Of a stretch of DNA of 64,000 bases, positions 46,349 to 56,344 are shown piece after piece; within the stretch, counting starts at the first letter, position 1; each line of letters begins with the position of its first letter. The stretch lies in contig MAAJ01000001.1 of assembly GCA_002163085.1 (NCBI GenBank), positions 62,001 to 126,000 on the forward strand, given 5' to 3'. Source of the stretch: Methylophaga sp. 42_25_T18. Its GTDB lineage: Bacteria > Pseudomonadota > Gammaproteobacteria > Nitrosococcales > Methylophagaceae. Position numbers and translations under genes: made by a program. The notes under the pieces were generated by a model. That model ran no database searches, had not been told where the DNA came from, and saw only the letters and a list, made by a program, of their open reading frames with translations.

Positions 46349-46783
46349 TTAATTTTCGCTCTTTTCGTTATGGCTAACAGTTAAACCATTAAGGTTTGCA
46401 TGTATAGCTGAAATTATAGGTGCATTCGCAGCGGGGAAGTCATCACAACGCAAATCATCAATCGCACACCATCGTATTTTTTGACCTTCATGACCTTGCG
46501 GGGTTCCGTGGAAGCCATTAACACTCCACACATCTAACAATACCGACTTATCACCATAATCATGACTGACAGAAGTGAGAGGCTCGGCTGCAGTAATCGA
46601 AACATTTAGCTCTTCTCGAATTTCACGAATTAAAGCCTCATAGACCGATTCTCCCATCTCCACTTTGCCGCCAGGGAATTCCCACAAGCCACCTTGATGT
46701 TGGTCCATAGCTCGCAATGCAAGCAATACCTCTTTTTTATCATTCACCATGACGGCAACGGCTACATGTACAGTTGTTTGCAT
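46349..46783 (-). CDS. mutT: 8-oxo-dGTP diphosphatase MutT-like (Nudix)
   Basis: 144 residues with a full Nudix box at 39-61 (G39, E45, REIREE 53-58) and [18 protein letters not shown] as in MutT. Removes oxidised dGTP from the nucleotide pool. Starts 4 bases after the zinc-finger gene and ends 1 base before nadA. The role as MutT proper rather than another Nudix enzyme rests on [10 protein letters not shown] and the size. Confidence 0.88.
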   Translation of the reverse strand: MQTTVHVAVAVMVNDKKEVLLALRAMDQHQGGLWEFPGGKVEMGESVYEALIREIREELNVSITAAEPLTSVSHDYGDKSVLLDVWSVNGFHGTPQGHEGQKIRWCAIDDLRCDDFPAANAPIISAIHANLNGLTVSHNEKSEN

Positions 46784-46787
46784 CTCG

Positions 46788-46988
46788 CTAGTCTTTGTCT
46801 TCTACCAGCACATATAAGGCACCACAATAAGGGCACAACACTTCGCCCATTGCTTCCACATCTAAATAAACCTTTGGATGGGCATCCCAAGCAGTCATGT
46901 CAGATGTTGGACAACTTAGTGGTAAGTCACTACGACGAATTTCATAACGCTGCTCGCTACATGCTTTCAGTGTTTTTTGTTCGTCCAT
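46788..46988 (-). CDS. Small zinc-finger domain protein (zf-CHCC type)
   Basis: 66 residues with the zf-CHCC pattern shared with mitochondrial NDUFS6: SCPTSDMTAWDAHPKVYLD and EVLCPYCGALYVL, giving Cys, His, Cys and Cys ligands. Function in bacteria unknown. Sits between aspS and mutT on the same strand. Confidence 0.85.
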   Translation of the reverse strand: MDEQKTLKACSEQRYEIRRSDLPLSCPTSDMTAWDAHPKVYLDVEAMGEVLCPYCGALYVLVEDKD

Positions 46989-47016
46989 CTCAACTCCTCT
47001 GTTGTCCGCAGTATGT

Positions 47017-48801
47017 CTATTCTTCTACTGTCGGTTTTTTCCGTAATCGAATATTGAGTTCTTTTAACTGGGCTTCACTGACGTTACTCGGTGCATTTGT
47101 CAACGGGCAACTCGCAGATTGTGTTTTCGGGAAAGCCATCACATCACGAATGGATGACGAGCCAGTCATCAACATCGCTAATCTATCTAAGCCGAAGGCT
47201 AAACCACCATGAGGAGGACAACCATACTGTAAGGCCTCTAATAAAAAACCAAATTTATCGTTTGCTTCTTCTTCGCTAATGCCTAATATTTCGAAGGCTT
47301 TCGTTTGTAGATCAGCTTTGTGAATACGCATGGAACCACCACCAAGCTCAGTACCATTGAGGACCATGTCATAAGCCCGCGATAAACATTTCCCTGGATC
47401 GGTATCCAGTAATTCAATATCAGATTCACGTGGGGCGGTAAACGGATGGTGCAATGCATTCCAACGGTTAGCCTTATCATCCCACTCAAACATTGGGAAA
47501 GCTACAACCCATAGAGGCTTCCAACCATGCGCAACTAAACCTAAGTCATGGCCTAATTTAACGCGTAATGCGCCCAATGCTTCATTAACAATATTCGCTT
47601 TATCAGCACCGAAGAACACTAAGTCACCTGTTTGAGCCTCCGTACGCTTCATGATCGCGGCAATAACTTCATCCGGTAAGAATTTTAAGATTGGTGACTG
47701 TAAACCTTCACGGCCTGCATCAATATCATTAACTTTAATATAAGCTAGGCCTCTTGCACCATAAATACTCACATATTTAGTGTATTCATCAATATTCTTA
47801 CGGCTCAGACTTGCACCATTAGGTACGCGTAATGCAGCAACACGACCTTTCTCATCATTAGCTGGCGCAGAGAAGACTTTAAAGTCCACCTCTTTCATTA
47901 AATCACTAACTTCAACCAACTCTAAGTTGATTCGTAAGTCTGGCTTATCACTACCATAACGTGCCATAGCTTCAGCGTAGCTCATCCGAGGGAATGGATT
48001 TGGTAAGGCTTCTTCAAGTACATTCGCAAACAAGTCACGAATCATTGTTTCCATCAATGTCATCAAATCTTCTTCTTCAACAAAAGAAGTTTCGATATCC
48101 AATTGGGTAAATTCAGGCTGACGATCAGCACGTAAATCTTCATCACGGAAACAACGAACAACCTGGTAATAACGATCCATGCCGGCGACCATCAATAATT
48201 GTTTAAACAGTTGTGGTGACTGAGGCAAGGCAAAAAAATCACCTGCATGAGTACGGCTAGGAACTAAATAGTCACGTGCACCCTCTGGTGTTGCTTTGGT
48301 TAAAATTGGAGTTTCAATATCAAGAAAGCCATTATCATCCAAGAAATTTCGTAATTGACGGATGATCTGAGAACGGAAACGTAATTTTTGCAACATTTCT
48401 GGACGGCGCAAATCGATATAACGATGACGCAAACGAACATCTTCACTGACTTCCGCTTGTTCAGTTAGTGGGAACGGCGGTGTTTCAGAGCTATTCAGAA
48501 TTTCAAGACGTGTAGCAATAATCTCAATTTTGCCACTTTTCAGATCAGGGTTGTCACTACCGTCAGGACGTAAATTCACCACCCCTTCGATCTGCAATAC
48601 ATATTCACTACGGACACGTTCCGCCACAGCAAAACTTTCTGCATCTTCAGGATTACACACCACTTGTACGAGACCTTCACGATCACGCAAATCAATAAAT
48701 ATAACCCCACCATGATCACGACGACGGTGCATCCAACCGGATACCGTAACTGTTTGACCATCCAATGTTTCATTTACATCGCCGCAATAATGGCTACGCA
48801 T
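47017..48801 (-). CDS. aspS: Aspartyl-tRNA synthetase
   Basis: 594 residues, class II synthetase of bacterial type: N-terminal anticodon OB-fold (about 1-110; [13 protein letters not shown]), catalytic core with motif 2 [18 protein letters not shown], the bacterial GAD insertion (about 290-420) and motif 3 [15 protein letters not shown] at 48801 is used since bacterial AspS starts MRSHYCG-like; the open frame extends 22 residues further up. Operon DUF502-aspS is the usual neighbour. Confidence 0.95.
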   Translation of the reverse strand: MRSHYCGDVNETLDGQTVTVSGWMHRRRDHGGVIFIDLRDREGLVQVVCNPEDAESFAVAERVRSEYVLQIEGVVNLRPDGSDNPDLKSGKIEIIATRLEILNSSETPPFPLTEQAEVSEDVRLRHRYIDLRRPEMLQKLRFRSQIIRQLRNFLDDNGFLDIETPILTKATPEGARDYLVPSRTHAGDFFALPQSPQLFKQLLMVAGMDRYYQVVRCFRDEDLRADRQPEFTQLDIETSFVEEEDLMTLMETMIRDLFANVLEEALPNPFPRMSYAEAMARYGSDKPDLRINLELVEVSDLMKEVDFKVFSAPANDEKGRVAALRVPNGASLSRKNIDEYTKYVSIYGARGLAYIKVNDIDAGREGLQSPILKFLPDEVIAAIMKRTEAQTGDLVFFGADKANIVNEALGALRVKLGHDLGLVAHGWKPLWVVAFPMFEWDDKANRWNALHHPFTAPRESDIELLDTDPGKCLSRAYDMVLNGTELGGGSMRIHKADLQTKAFEILGISEEEANDKFGFLLEALQYGCPPHGGLAFGLDRLAMLMTGSSSIRDVMAFPKTQSASCPLTNAPSNVSEAQLKELNIRLRKKPTVEE

Positions 48802-48867
48802 AGTTTTTTCCAATATCTTTAATATGTTTAAGTAATACCACTGTCTTAATAAACGTGTGGTTGTCAA

Positions 48868-49503
48868 TTATTGTTGTGCACCAATGTCATCGCCATTGAT
48901 TAAATTATTTTTTTGCCAAGCTGGCACAACTACCCCCATAGAGATAATCATTTTTAAACCTTCTTCCACACTCATATCAAGATGAGTAACATCTTCGCTC
49001 GGCACCATCAATACAAAACCAGAGGTCGGATTGGGCGTGGTTGGAATAAACACACTTATCACATCTGATCTCGTTTTTGCCTGTACTTCACCCAAATTAT
49101 CTGAGGTCATAAAAGCCAAACTCCACACCCCTTTGCGTGGATATTCGATTAACAGCACTTTACGAAATGACTTAGCATCTGTCGCTAAGACCGCTTCCAT
49201 AATTTGTTTTATTCCAGCATACAAACTACGGACTAATGGAATTCGCGCCAGTAATGCTTCCCATGCCGCGACAATGCGTCGCCCCAACAAGTTGGCGACA
49301 ATCATACCTGTGGCCAGCACTAACACTACCGCTAATACCACCCCCAAACCAGGGATGTGGAAGCCCAGTAAAATGTCAGGCTGATATTGGGCTGGCAACC
49401 ATAATAATATCTTATCTAAAAAACCAACGATCGCCCGAACCACAAGAAAAGTTATGCCCAAAGGCATCCATACTAATAATCCGGCAATCAGGTATTTACG
49501 CAT
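48868..49503 (-). CDS. DUF502 membrane protein
   Basis: 211 residues with two N-terminal membrane helices (about 5-30 and 50-75; GLLVWMPLGITFLVVRAI) and a soluble C-terminal domain with SFRKVLLIEYPRKGVWSLAFMT and VFIPTTPNPTSGFVLMVP, all typical of DUF502. Function unknown. Between the FmdB-type gene and aspS, as in many Gammaproteobacteria. Confidence 0.9.
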   Translation of the reverse strand: MRKYLIAGLLVWMPLGITFLVVRAIVGFLDKILLWLPAQYQPDILLGFHIPGLGVVLAVVLVLATGMIVANLLGRRIVAAWEALLARIPLVRSLYAGIKQIMEAVLATDAKSFRKVLLIEYPRKGVWSLAFMTSDNLGEVQAKTRSDVISVFIPTTPNPTSGFVLMVPSEDVTHLDMSVEEGLKMIISMGVVVPAWQKNNLINGDDIGAQQ

Positions 49504-49533
49504 GTAATATCTACTTTTAAGCTAATGGCAACT

Positions 49534-49797
49534 TCAGCTTGAACCACTTGCTGCCGCTTCAGGTTTTTTTGTCGATGAACTGGCGTCACTCTTCTCCGCT
49601 AAATTACGCTTTTTTCCACTTTTGAAATCAGTTTCATACCAGCCATCCCCTTTCAAACGAAAACCAGCAGCAGACACTAGTTTGCGCAAATCAGGTTCCT
49701 CACAGGATGGACAATGCCGCAATGGCTCATCACTAATTTTCTGCAATGCTTCAAACTCATGGTCACAGGCATCACAACGGTATTCATAGAACGGCAT
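49534..49797 (-). CDS. FmdB family zinc-ribbon protein
   Basis: 87 residues: MPFYEYRCDACDHEFEALQ with the first CxxC, then HCPSC, the FmdB/CxxC zinc ribbon, followed by KLVSAAGFRLKGDGWYETDF and a low-complexity Ser/Ala/Lys tail. A putative regulatory or RNA-binding role has been suggested for the family, not shown. First gene of the FmdB-DUF502-aspS group. Confidence 0.9.
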   Translation of the reverse strand: MPFYEYRCDACDHEFEALQKISDEPLRHCPSCEEPDLRKLVSAAGFRLKGDGWYETDFKSGKKRNLAEKSDASSSTKKPEAAASGSS

Positions 49798-49949
49798 TAA
49801 CTTCGACCTCGTGCTCTAGTCACACACTTAATATGTACAACTAAAATTTAGCTTTTCAATTAATAAACCGAATAATTATACCTAAAAAAACCTATAATGC
49901 GATTGCCTCGTTTTTCCTCGCCTCCTATTATTCAGCTAAACTGCGATTT

Positions 49950-51704
49950 ATGAAAGATCATCAAGACTGGAATGCTATCCGTAGCCTATTTCCATATTTA
50001 CAAGAATTTAAAGGTCGCGTAACGGTAGCGCTACTATTATTAACCGTTGCAAAACTAGCTAATGTAGGCATTCCTCTCACACTTAAAGAGGCGATCGATG
50101 CCTTAGATCCACAACAGCAAGATATCATATACCTCCCTGTTGTATTTTTGGCTGCATATGGCCTACTTCGCTTATTCAGCAGCTTATTCAGTGAATTACG
50201 CGATGCGCTATTTGCCAAAGTAATTAACCACTCCGTTCGTCGTGTAGCAGGTAATATTTTTGAACACCTGCACAAGCTATCTCTGCGTTTCCACTTGCAA
50301 CGTCAAACGGGAGGGATCTCCCGCGATATTGAACGTGGCACGCGAGGCATCAGCTTCTTATTGAATTTCATGATATTCAATATCGTGCCAACCTTAGTGG
50401 AAATCGCTTTGGTAACCGTGATCTTATTGACTCAATATGACAGCATCTTTGCCATCGTCACGACCGGAACTATCCTGCTCTATATTATCTACACCCTGAT
50501 CATTACCGAATGGCGCATGCGTTTTCGCCGAGCCATGAACGAAATGGAATCCAAGGCGAATAATCAGGCCATTGATAGTTTACTTAATTATGAAACGGTC
50601 AAATATTTCAATAACGAACAATACGAGCTACAGCGATATGATGACAAAATGGCAACATGGGAAGTGGCCGCCATTCGCAATCAAACCTCATTGTCGGTAT
50701 TAAATTTTGGTCAAGGTGCCATCATTTCGCTGGGCATAACTATTTTAATGTTACTTGCTGGCAACGGGGTAGTGACTGGCGAATTAAGCTTGGGTGACTT
50801 AGTGCTGATCAATGCCTTTTTATTACAACTTTATCTGCCCTTAGGTTTTCTAGGGTTTGTTTATCGGGAAATTCGTCACTCACTCGCCGATATGGAACGG
50901 ATGTTCAGCTTATTAAAAGAAGATATTGAAACTGTCGACAAAAAGGACGCCCCGACCCTCAAGGTTAAGCGCGGTGAAATACAGTTTGAGCAGGTGAATT
51001 TTCATTACGATCCCAATCGACAAATTTTACATGACATCAATTTCACTATTGAAGCAGGAACCAAGGTTGCATTTGTTGGTGCTAGCGGCTCGGGTAAATC
51101 ATCCCTAGTCAGGCTGTTATTTCGCTTTTATGATCCACAAGCAGGAAAAATCAGCATTGATGGCATTGATATCCGTGATGTAAAGCAACAAAGTTTAAGA
51201 CAAGCTATCGGCGTTGTACCACAAGACACGGTGTTATTTAACGATAGTATTTATCACAATATTTTGTATGGAAACCCGAGTGCCGATAAACAGGCTGTCT
51301 TCGACGCCGCAAAACAAGCACATATCCATCAGTTTATTGAAAGATTGCCTGACGGTTATGACTCATTAGTGGGTGAACGTGGCTTAAAACTCTCCGGTGG
51401 CGAAAAACAACGCGTTGCCATTGCGCGGACTTTATTAAAAAATCCGCAGATTTTAGTGTTTGATGAAGCAACCTCGGCACTCGATAGTCACTCAGAGAAG
51501 GCCATCAACCAAGAATTACAAGCTATTAGTACCAATAAAACTACCTTAGTCATCGCGCATCGCTTATCAACAATTGTAAATGCCGATACAATTCTAGTTT
51601 TAGAACACGGCAAAATCACCGAACGTGGCACTCACGAACAGCTGTTAAAACAACATGGTCACTATGCAGCTATGTGGGCCTTACAACAAACCGAAGGAAA
51701 GTAG
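49950..51704 (+). CDS. Atm1-type ABC exporter (permease-ATPase fusion)
   Basis: 584 residues: six-helix membrane domain (about 15-310) with RGTRGISFLLNF, a signature of the Atm1/HMT1 group, then an ATPase with Walker A GASGSGKSS, signature LSGGEKQR, Walker B LVFDEATSALD and the switch His in IAHR. A homodimeric exporter of glutathione-linked or metal-containing compounds by family. Substrate not deducible here. The next gene follows after 3 bases. Confidence 0.9.
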   Translation: MKDHQDWNAIRSLFPYLQEFKGRVTVALLLLTVAKLANVGIPLTLKEAIDALDPQQQDIIYLPVVFLAAYGLLRLFSSLFSELRDALFAKVINHSVRRVAGNIFEHLHKLSLRFHLQRQTGGISRDIERGTRGISFLLNFMIFNIVPTLVEIALVTVILLTQYDSIFAIVTTGTILLYIIYTLIITEWRMRFRRAMNEMESKANNQAIDSLLNYETVKYFNNEQYELQRYDDKMATWEVAAIRNQTSLSVLNFGQGAIISLGITILMLLAGNGVVTGELSLGDLVLINAFLLQLYLPLGFLGFVYREIRHSLADMERMFSLLKEDIETVDKKDAPTLKVKRGEIQFEQVNFHYDPNRQILHDINFTIEAGTKVAFVGASGSGKSSLVRLLFRFYDPQAGKISIDGIDIRDVKQQSLRQAIGVVPQDTVLFNDSIYHNILYGNPSADKQAVFDAAKQAHIHQFIERLPDGYDSLVGERGLKLSGGEKQRVAIARTLLKNPQILVFDEATSALDSHSEKAINQELQAISTNKTTLVIAHRLSTIVNADTILVLEHGKITERGTHEQLLKQHGHYAAMWALQQTEGK

Positions 51705-51707
51705 TCA

Positions 51708-52286
51708 ATGTATAAATTTTTCACCTTCCTATTAATAGGCTTATTTTCTACTAACGTATTTGCAGACTGGCAAATAGAAACATTTCAGCACTCTGCAACA
51801 AAAACGCAAGTTAAATCGGCGATGATTAGAAACCCTGATGGTTTTGAACTGGCAATTTTTCAGACATCCGAAGGCATCGTGTGGATGGACTTTAGTCTCT
51901 CAGACAACACTTTTGATGAACTGGCACAAAGACCATTACCTCTTTTTCAGATTGATAATCGTAAACCGGTACAAATGCTGCGTGGATTTACTGCCACTAT
52001 TGTGCCTGAAGACGAAGGCATTGAAGCAATTGTTGTCGACGACCAAAAATCAATCTCGACCAAGAGAGACTTCAGTGTCAACCACATTATTGCCGAGCGT
52101 TTACCCGAACGTGTGATTTGCCCCATTTGGCAAGGTGACTCTCGACCTCATTTAGGCACCTTAGCCGCGTTAGTGGATGGCAAACAAATAAAATTTGACT
52201 ACACCCTCTCTGATGGCACCAAAGGAAAAACAAGCTTTACATTACAAGGCGCCAATCTAGCAATCAATAGCCTTATTACACAGTGA
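51708..52286 (+). CDS. Secreted protein of unknown function
   Basis: 192 residues; signal peptide with cleavage expected after NVFA (residue 19). The mature part begins DWQIETFQHSATKTQVKSAM, a beta-rich region, and ends NLAINSLI. There is one Cys (RVICPIWQGD), so no disulfide. No named domain recognised. Starts 3 bases after the ABC exporter, so it is probably co-transcribed and may assist it in the periplasm. Confidence 0.75.
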   Translation: MYKFFTFLLIGLFSTNVFADWQIETFQHSATKTQVKSAMIRNPDGFELAIFQTSEGIVWMDFSLSDNTFDELAQRPLPLFQIDNRKPVQMLRGFTATIVPEDEGIEAIVVDDQKSISTKRDFSVNHIIAERLPERVICPIWQGDSRPHLGTLAALVDGKQIKFDYTLSDGTKGKTSFTLQGANLAINSLITQ

Positions 52287-52412
52287 TTTTATCAAAAATA
52301 TTAATAAACTTGGACTTTCTTCATACTCTCGGATTATTATGTCGCGCTGAATCGGCTAGCTGTCGCCGTTATTCAAAAAGTGCACAATTAAAGATGCATT
52401 AATTAAAAGCTG

Positions 52413-52440
52413 TTCAGGTTCGGTTCAGCTTAGCTATGTA
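52413..52440 (+). promoter_or_regulatory. Direct repeat, possible OmpR/PhoB-type activator site before pseudoazurin
   Basis: TTCAG occurs at 52413 and 52424, an 11-base spacing, with a third partial copy (TTCGG) between. Such spacing is typical of binding sites for OmpR/PhoB-family regulators. A possible -10, TATGTA, lies at 52435, so the first repeat would overlap the -35 region. The regulator is unknown and the -10 is only fair. Confidence 0.35.
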
Positions 52441-52490
52441 AAGCTACTTCCGAACTATGGCAAATAACTAAAAAACGAGAGGCAATATAC

Positions 52491-52913
52491 ATGAAATACG
52501 GCAAATCACTTATTGGTGCAATTTTAGCTGCATCAGCTTTTTTCTCTACAGCTATTATGGCTGCAGACCATGTAGTAAAAGCACAAGTTACTGCATTTAA
52601 ACCTATCGTTGTAAAAGTAGCTGTTGGCGATACCGTTTCATGGGAAAACATGAACGGTCATATCACAGAATCTGTTGAAGGCATGATTCCAGAAGGTGCA
52701 GAATCTTGGATGTCTAAAATGGGTGACAACTTCACTACTGCGCCTCTTACAGTTGAAGGTGTTTACTTCTACAAATGTACGCCACATTGGGGCGCAGGCA
52801 TGGGCGGTGTCATCATTGTCGGTGAGCCAACTAACTTTGCAGCTATTGTAGAGTCAAAACCTAAAGGTGCAGCTAAACGTTTGATGAAAAAAGCGAAAAA
52901 AGCACTTAAATAA
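52491..52913 (+). CDS. Pseudoazurin (type 1 blue copper protein)
   Basis: 140 residues; signal peptide cleaved near IMA|ADH (residue 24). The cupredoxin core has copper ligands His57 (NGHITES), Cys96, His99 and Met104 (CTPHWGAGM), exactly the pseudoazurin spacing. Small periplasmic electron carrier. The C-terminus has an unusually basic tail (eight Lys/Arg in the last 16 residues), which could dock on an acidic partner. Single gene with its own terminator; ribosome site GAGAGGC precedes the ATG. Confidence 0.93.
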   Translation: MKYGKSLIGAILAASAFFSTAIMAADHVVKAQVTAFKPIVVKVAVGDTVSWENMNGHITESVEGMIPEGAESWMSKMGDNFTTAPLTVEGVYFYKCTPHWGAGMGGVIIVGEPTNFAAIVESKPKGAAKRLMKKAKKALK

Positions 52914-52935
52914 TTCAAGACTCATACTTGATACC

Positions 52936-52967
52936 AAAAAAGCCCACTTAATTAAGTGGGCTTTTTT
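52936..52967. terminator. Rho-independent terminator after pseudoazurin gene
   Basis: Perfect palindrome GCCCACTTAA/TTAAGTGGGC with A-run on the left and T-run on the right, so it can act on both strands. Confidence 0.93.
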
Positions 52968-53081
52968 GATCCAAGCTATAAAGCCTGTGTTAAGATCCTT
53001 TGGTAGTCTTGGCTCTAACCGCAATAATGTTCTTGGTTATAGTCAGTAATTTTCTCGATCAAATGCTGGGGATGCCATCGA

Positions 53082-53681
53082 ATGAGTAACACAGTTGATA
53101 ATGACAAGCGGCGCTTCCTAACCACTGCCGCCAGTGTTGTTGTTGGGGGTGCCGGTGCCGCAGTCGCTGCAGTACCCTTCGTTTCATCCATGTTACCTAG
53201 CGCAAAAGCACAAGCTGCCGGCGCTCCAGTTAACGTAGATATCAGTAAACTTGAACTTGGCCAATTGATGACTATCGAGTGGCGAGGAAAACCTGTCTGG
53301 ATTTATAGACGCACAGCCGAAACCGTAACAAATCTAAGCTCGCAAAACGACAGTCTCAAAGATCCTGAAAGTACCGTAAGCAAACAACAACCCGACTACT
53401 GCGTTAATGAATCTCGTTCTATCAAAGAAGAGTTAATGGTTTTAGTAGGCGTATGCACTCACTTAGGTTGCTCACCAACCTATCGACCTGAATTAGCTCC
53501 CGTAGACTTGGGGCCAGAATGGAAAGGCGGTTTCTTCTGTCCTTGCCATGGTTCACGTTTTGATCTGGCTGGTCGCGTATTCCAAGGTGTACCAGCCCCT
53601 ATTAACCTTCAAGTTCCACCGTATTACTTCCTTGGTGATAACCGCATTGTCATTGGTGAAGACACACAAGGAGTTGCATAA
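53082..53681 (+). CDS. petA: Rieske iron-sulfur subunit of cytochrome bc1
   Basis: 199 residues. A twin-arginine signal anchor, DKRRFLTTAAS, is kept as the membrane helix. The [2Fe-2S] ligands are in CTHLGC (Cys125, His127; Cys130 disulfide) and CPCHGS (Cys153, His156; Cys155 disulfide). First gene of petABC, taking electrons from ubiquinol to cytochrome c1. Confidence 0.96.
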   Translation: MSNTVDNDKRRFLTTAASVVVGGAGAAVAAVPFVSSMLPSAKAQAAGAPVNVDISKLELGQLMTIEWRGKPVWIYRRTAETVTNLSSQNDSLKDPESTVSKQQPDYCVNESRSIKEELMVLVGVCTHLGCSPTYRPELAPVDLGPEWKGGFFCPCHGSRFDLAGRVFQGVPAPINLQVPPYYFLGDNRIVIGEDTQGVA

Positions 53682-54898
53682 TGCTTTCAAGTCTAATGGG
53701 CTGGGTTGATGCACGATTCCCTGCAACTAAGCTGTGGAAAGAACATCTTTCTGAATATTACACCCCCAAAAACTTCAACTTCTGGTATTACTTTGGTTCG
53801 TTAGCACTATTAATATTAGTACTTCAAATCGTCACCGGAATTTTCCTGACGATGAACTATAAACCTGATACCGCACTTGCCTTTGCATCGGTTGAATACA
53901 TCATGCGTGATGTTGAATGGGGCTGGCTTATCCGTTACCTCCATTCCACGGGAGCATCTGCTTTTTTTGTGGTGATCTACCTGCATATGTTCCGTGGCTT
54001 AATGTACGGTTCCTATAAGCAACCACGTGAACTAGTATGGATTTTTGGCATGCTAGTTTATTTAGCCTTGATGGCTGAAGCGTTTATGGGTTACCTATTG
54101 CCTTGGGGCCAAATGTCTTATTGGGGGGCGCAAGTTATCATCTCCTTATTTGGTGCCCTGCCCATTATTGGTGAAGGTTTATCATTATGGATACGTGGCG
54201 ATTATGTCATTGCCGATGCCACCTTGAATCGTTTTTTTGCCTTTCATGTAATCGCCGTACCACTGGTATTAATTGGCTTGGTAGTCGCACATATTATTGC
54301 TTTGCATGAAGTCGGGTCCAATAACCCCGATGGCGTAGAAATCAAGAAACATAAAGATGAAAAAGGTATTCCCCTAGACGGGATTCCTTTCCACCCTTAT
54401 TACTCAGTCAAAGATATTGTTGGTGTGATTGTATTCATGTTTATCTTTTCGCTGGTCTTATTCTATGCACCCGAAATGGGTGGCTGGTTCTTAGAGAAAG
54501 ATAATTTTGTCCCTGCCGATCCACTCAAAACTCCTGAGCATATCGCGCCCTTATGGTACTTCGCACCTTTCTATGCCATTTTACGTGCAGTACCTGACAA
54601 ACTGATGGGGGTACTAACTATGGGAGCCGCTATCGTATTCCTCTTCCTGCTACCTTGGTTAGATCGCAGCCCGGTTAAATCCATTCGCTATCGCGGGCCT
54701 TATTTCCGTTGGGCGCTGACCTTATTTGTTATCAGTTTCATTGGCTTAGCTTACTTAGGAACACAAGGGATAACCGATATAAAGACAATTTTATCTCGAA
54801 TATTTACTGTCATTTATTTCGCGTTTTTTATTCTTATGCCGTTCTACAGCAAGTTAGATAAAGATAAACCTGTGCCAGAAAGGGTCACATTCAAATGA
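53681..54898 (+). CDS. petB: Cytochrome b subunit of bc1 complex
   Basis: 405 residues with eight predicted membrane helices. Haem ligands are the His pairs His88/His102 and His189/His204. The Qo-site motif appears as PLWY in HIAPLWYFAPFYA, the form usual in beta- and gammaproteobacteria. TAATG overlap with petA and ATGA overlap with petC show tight translational coupling. Confidence 0.96.
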   Translation: MLSSLMGWVDARFPATKLWKEHLSEYYTPKNFNFWYYFGSLALLILVLQIVTGIFLTMNYKPDTALAFASVEYIMRDVEWGWLIRYLHSTGASAFFVVIYLHMFRGLMYGSYKQPRELVWIFGMLVYLALMAEAFMGYLLPWGQMSYWGAQVIISLFGALPIIGEGLSLWIRGDYVIADATLNRFFAFHVIAVPLVLIGLVVAHIIALHEVGSNNPDGVEIKKHKDEKGIPLDGIPFHPYYSVKDIVGVIVFMFIFSLVLFYAPEMGGWFLEKDNFVPADPLKTPEHIAPLWYFAPFYAILRAVPDKLMGVLTMGAAIVFLFLLPWLDRSPVKSIRYRGPYFRWALTLFVISFIGLAYLGTQGITDIKTILSRIFTVIYFAFFILMPFYSKLDKDKPVPERVTFK

Positions 54899-55611
54899 GA
54901 ACTTTAATCTTTACAATTTTTTCAGGCCTGCTTTTGCTTACGTCCTCTTATGCTACCGCCGCCTCAGGTGGTGTACATCTTGACGCTGTTGAGATTGATT
55001 TAGATGATAAAGCCTCATTACAGCGTGGCGCTAAAACCTTTGTAAATTATTGCTTGAGCTGTCATCAAGCCTCCTTTATGCGCTATAACCGGATGGCAAA
55101 AGATATTGGCTTGACCGATGAGCAAGTAACAAAAAACCTAATGTTTGCATCTGATAAAATTGGTGACACGATGACCGTTGCTATGCGTGCAGACGATGCT
55201 AAAAAATGGTTTGGTGTTACCCCGCCCGATTTATCAGTCATCTCCCGTGCCAAAGGCACCGATTGGCTCTATACCTACTTGCGTACCTTCTATCTCGATG
55301 ATACAAAAAAAGCCACCGGTACTAATAACCTTACCTTTAAAGACGTCGGTATGCCTCATGTCTTATGGCAACAACAGGGTTATCTTCGTAATGATGATGA
55401 ATCTCACGGTTTAATTTCGGCTACTAAAGGTGATAAGTCAAACCACGAATACAATGTGATGATTCGAGACCTGACCAACTTCTTGGCATACATTGGTGAG
55501 CCATCAAAGATTCAACGTTTAGCTATAGCAAAATGGGTTTTATTATATTTAGTCTTATTCTTCCTAGTTGCCTATCCGATGAAAAAAGCATTTTGGCGAG
55601 ATATTCATTAA
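54895..55611 (+). CDS. petC: Cytochrome c1 subunit of bc1 complex
   Basis: 238 residues; signal peptide to about residue 22, single haem c site CLSCH (Cys53, Cys56, His57), Met ligand region in DVGMPHVLW, and a C-terminal membrane anchor (WVLLYLVLFFLVAYP). Passes electrons to soluble cytochrome c or pseudoazurin. Last gene of petABC, followed by a terminator. Confidence 0.95.
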   Translation: MRTLIFTIFSGLLLLTSSYATAASGGVHLDAVEIDLDDKASLQRGAKTFVNYCLSCHQASFMRYNRMAKDIGLTDEQVTKNLMFASDKIGDTMTVAMRADDAKKWFGVTPPDLSVISRAKGTDWLYTYLRTFYLDDTKKATGTNNLTFKDVGMPHVLWQQQGYLRNDDESHGLISATKGDKSNHEYNVMIRDLTNFLAYIGEPSKIQRLAIAKWVLLYLVLFFLVAYPMKKAFWRDIH

Positions 55612-55651
55612 TAATAGTTGATACGACTAAATCAAATATTATTTAATAAAG

Positions 55652-55675
55652 AAAAGGGCCGAAAGCCCTTTTTTT
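55652..55675 (+). terminator. Rho-independent terminator after petC
   Basis: AAAGGGC and GCCCTTT arms around the stable loop CGAAA, followed by a run of T, 42 bases after the petC stop. Confidence 0.9.
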
Positions 55676-55735
55676 ATTTAAAACCCTTCACTTGCATGCG
55701 AGCCATGTATTAAACACTCGCAGGAGTAAATCAAT

Positions 55736-56344
55736 ATGAGTAGTAGTCGCCGCACTATGATGACAGTGTATTCTGACCCATCATGTCCTTTCAGTCACCG
55801 CACTAGAATTGTCCTCCACGAAAAAAATATTACCGCCAATATTGAAGATATCGTTGATGGACAATGGCCAGAAGATGTTGCCGCATCAAATCCTTATGGT
55901 ACGAGCCCGGCGTTAATGGATCGTGACCTGATCTTATTTAACTCGAATATTATCATCGATTATTTTGATGAACGCTTCCCACACCCTGCCTTGATGCCTG
56001 TAGATCCAGTTGCCCGGGCGAAAACTAGGCTTATGCTCCACCGGATAGACAAAGACTGGTATTCACTGTGGCCAGCATTAATGGATGGCAAGCCAGTCAA
56101 AGCTCGAAAAAGACTGCAAGAAGACTTAACTATCTTGGCTCCCATGTTTGAAGAATCTGAATTTTTCATGGGAAATAGCTTCTCCTTATTAGACTGTAGC
56201 CTTGCACCACTCTTATGGCGTTTACCACTGTTAGGCATTAAACTACCCACTAGCGCCAAAGCTGTTGAGGCGTATGCTCAACGCATATTTGCCAGAGAGA
56301 GCTTCCAAGCAAGTTTAAGTGATATAGAGCGGAGCATGCGTTAA
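55736..56344 (+). CDS. sspA: Stringent starvation protein A
   Basis: 202 residues, glutathione-transferase fold: thioredoxin-like N-domain with VYSDPSCPFSHRTRIVLHEK and NPYGTSPALMDRDLILFNSNIIIDYFDE, then the all-alpha C-domain. RNA polymerase-associated regulator active in stationary phase. Follows petABC and precedes sspB without a gap, the standard order. Confidence 0.93.
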   Translation: MSSSRRTMMTVYSDPSCPFSHRTRIVLHEKNITANIEDIVDGQWPEDVAASNPYGTSPALMDRDLILFNSNIIIDYFDERFPHPALMPVDPVARAKTRLMLHRIDKDWYSLWPALMDGKPVKARKRLQEDLTILAPMFEESEFFMGNSFSLLDCSLAPLLWRLPLLGIKLPTSAKAVEAYAQRIFARESFQASLSDIERSMR

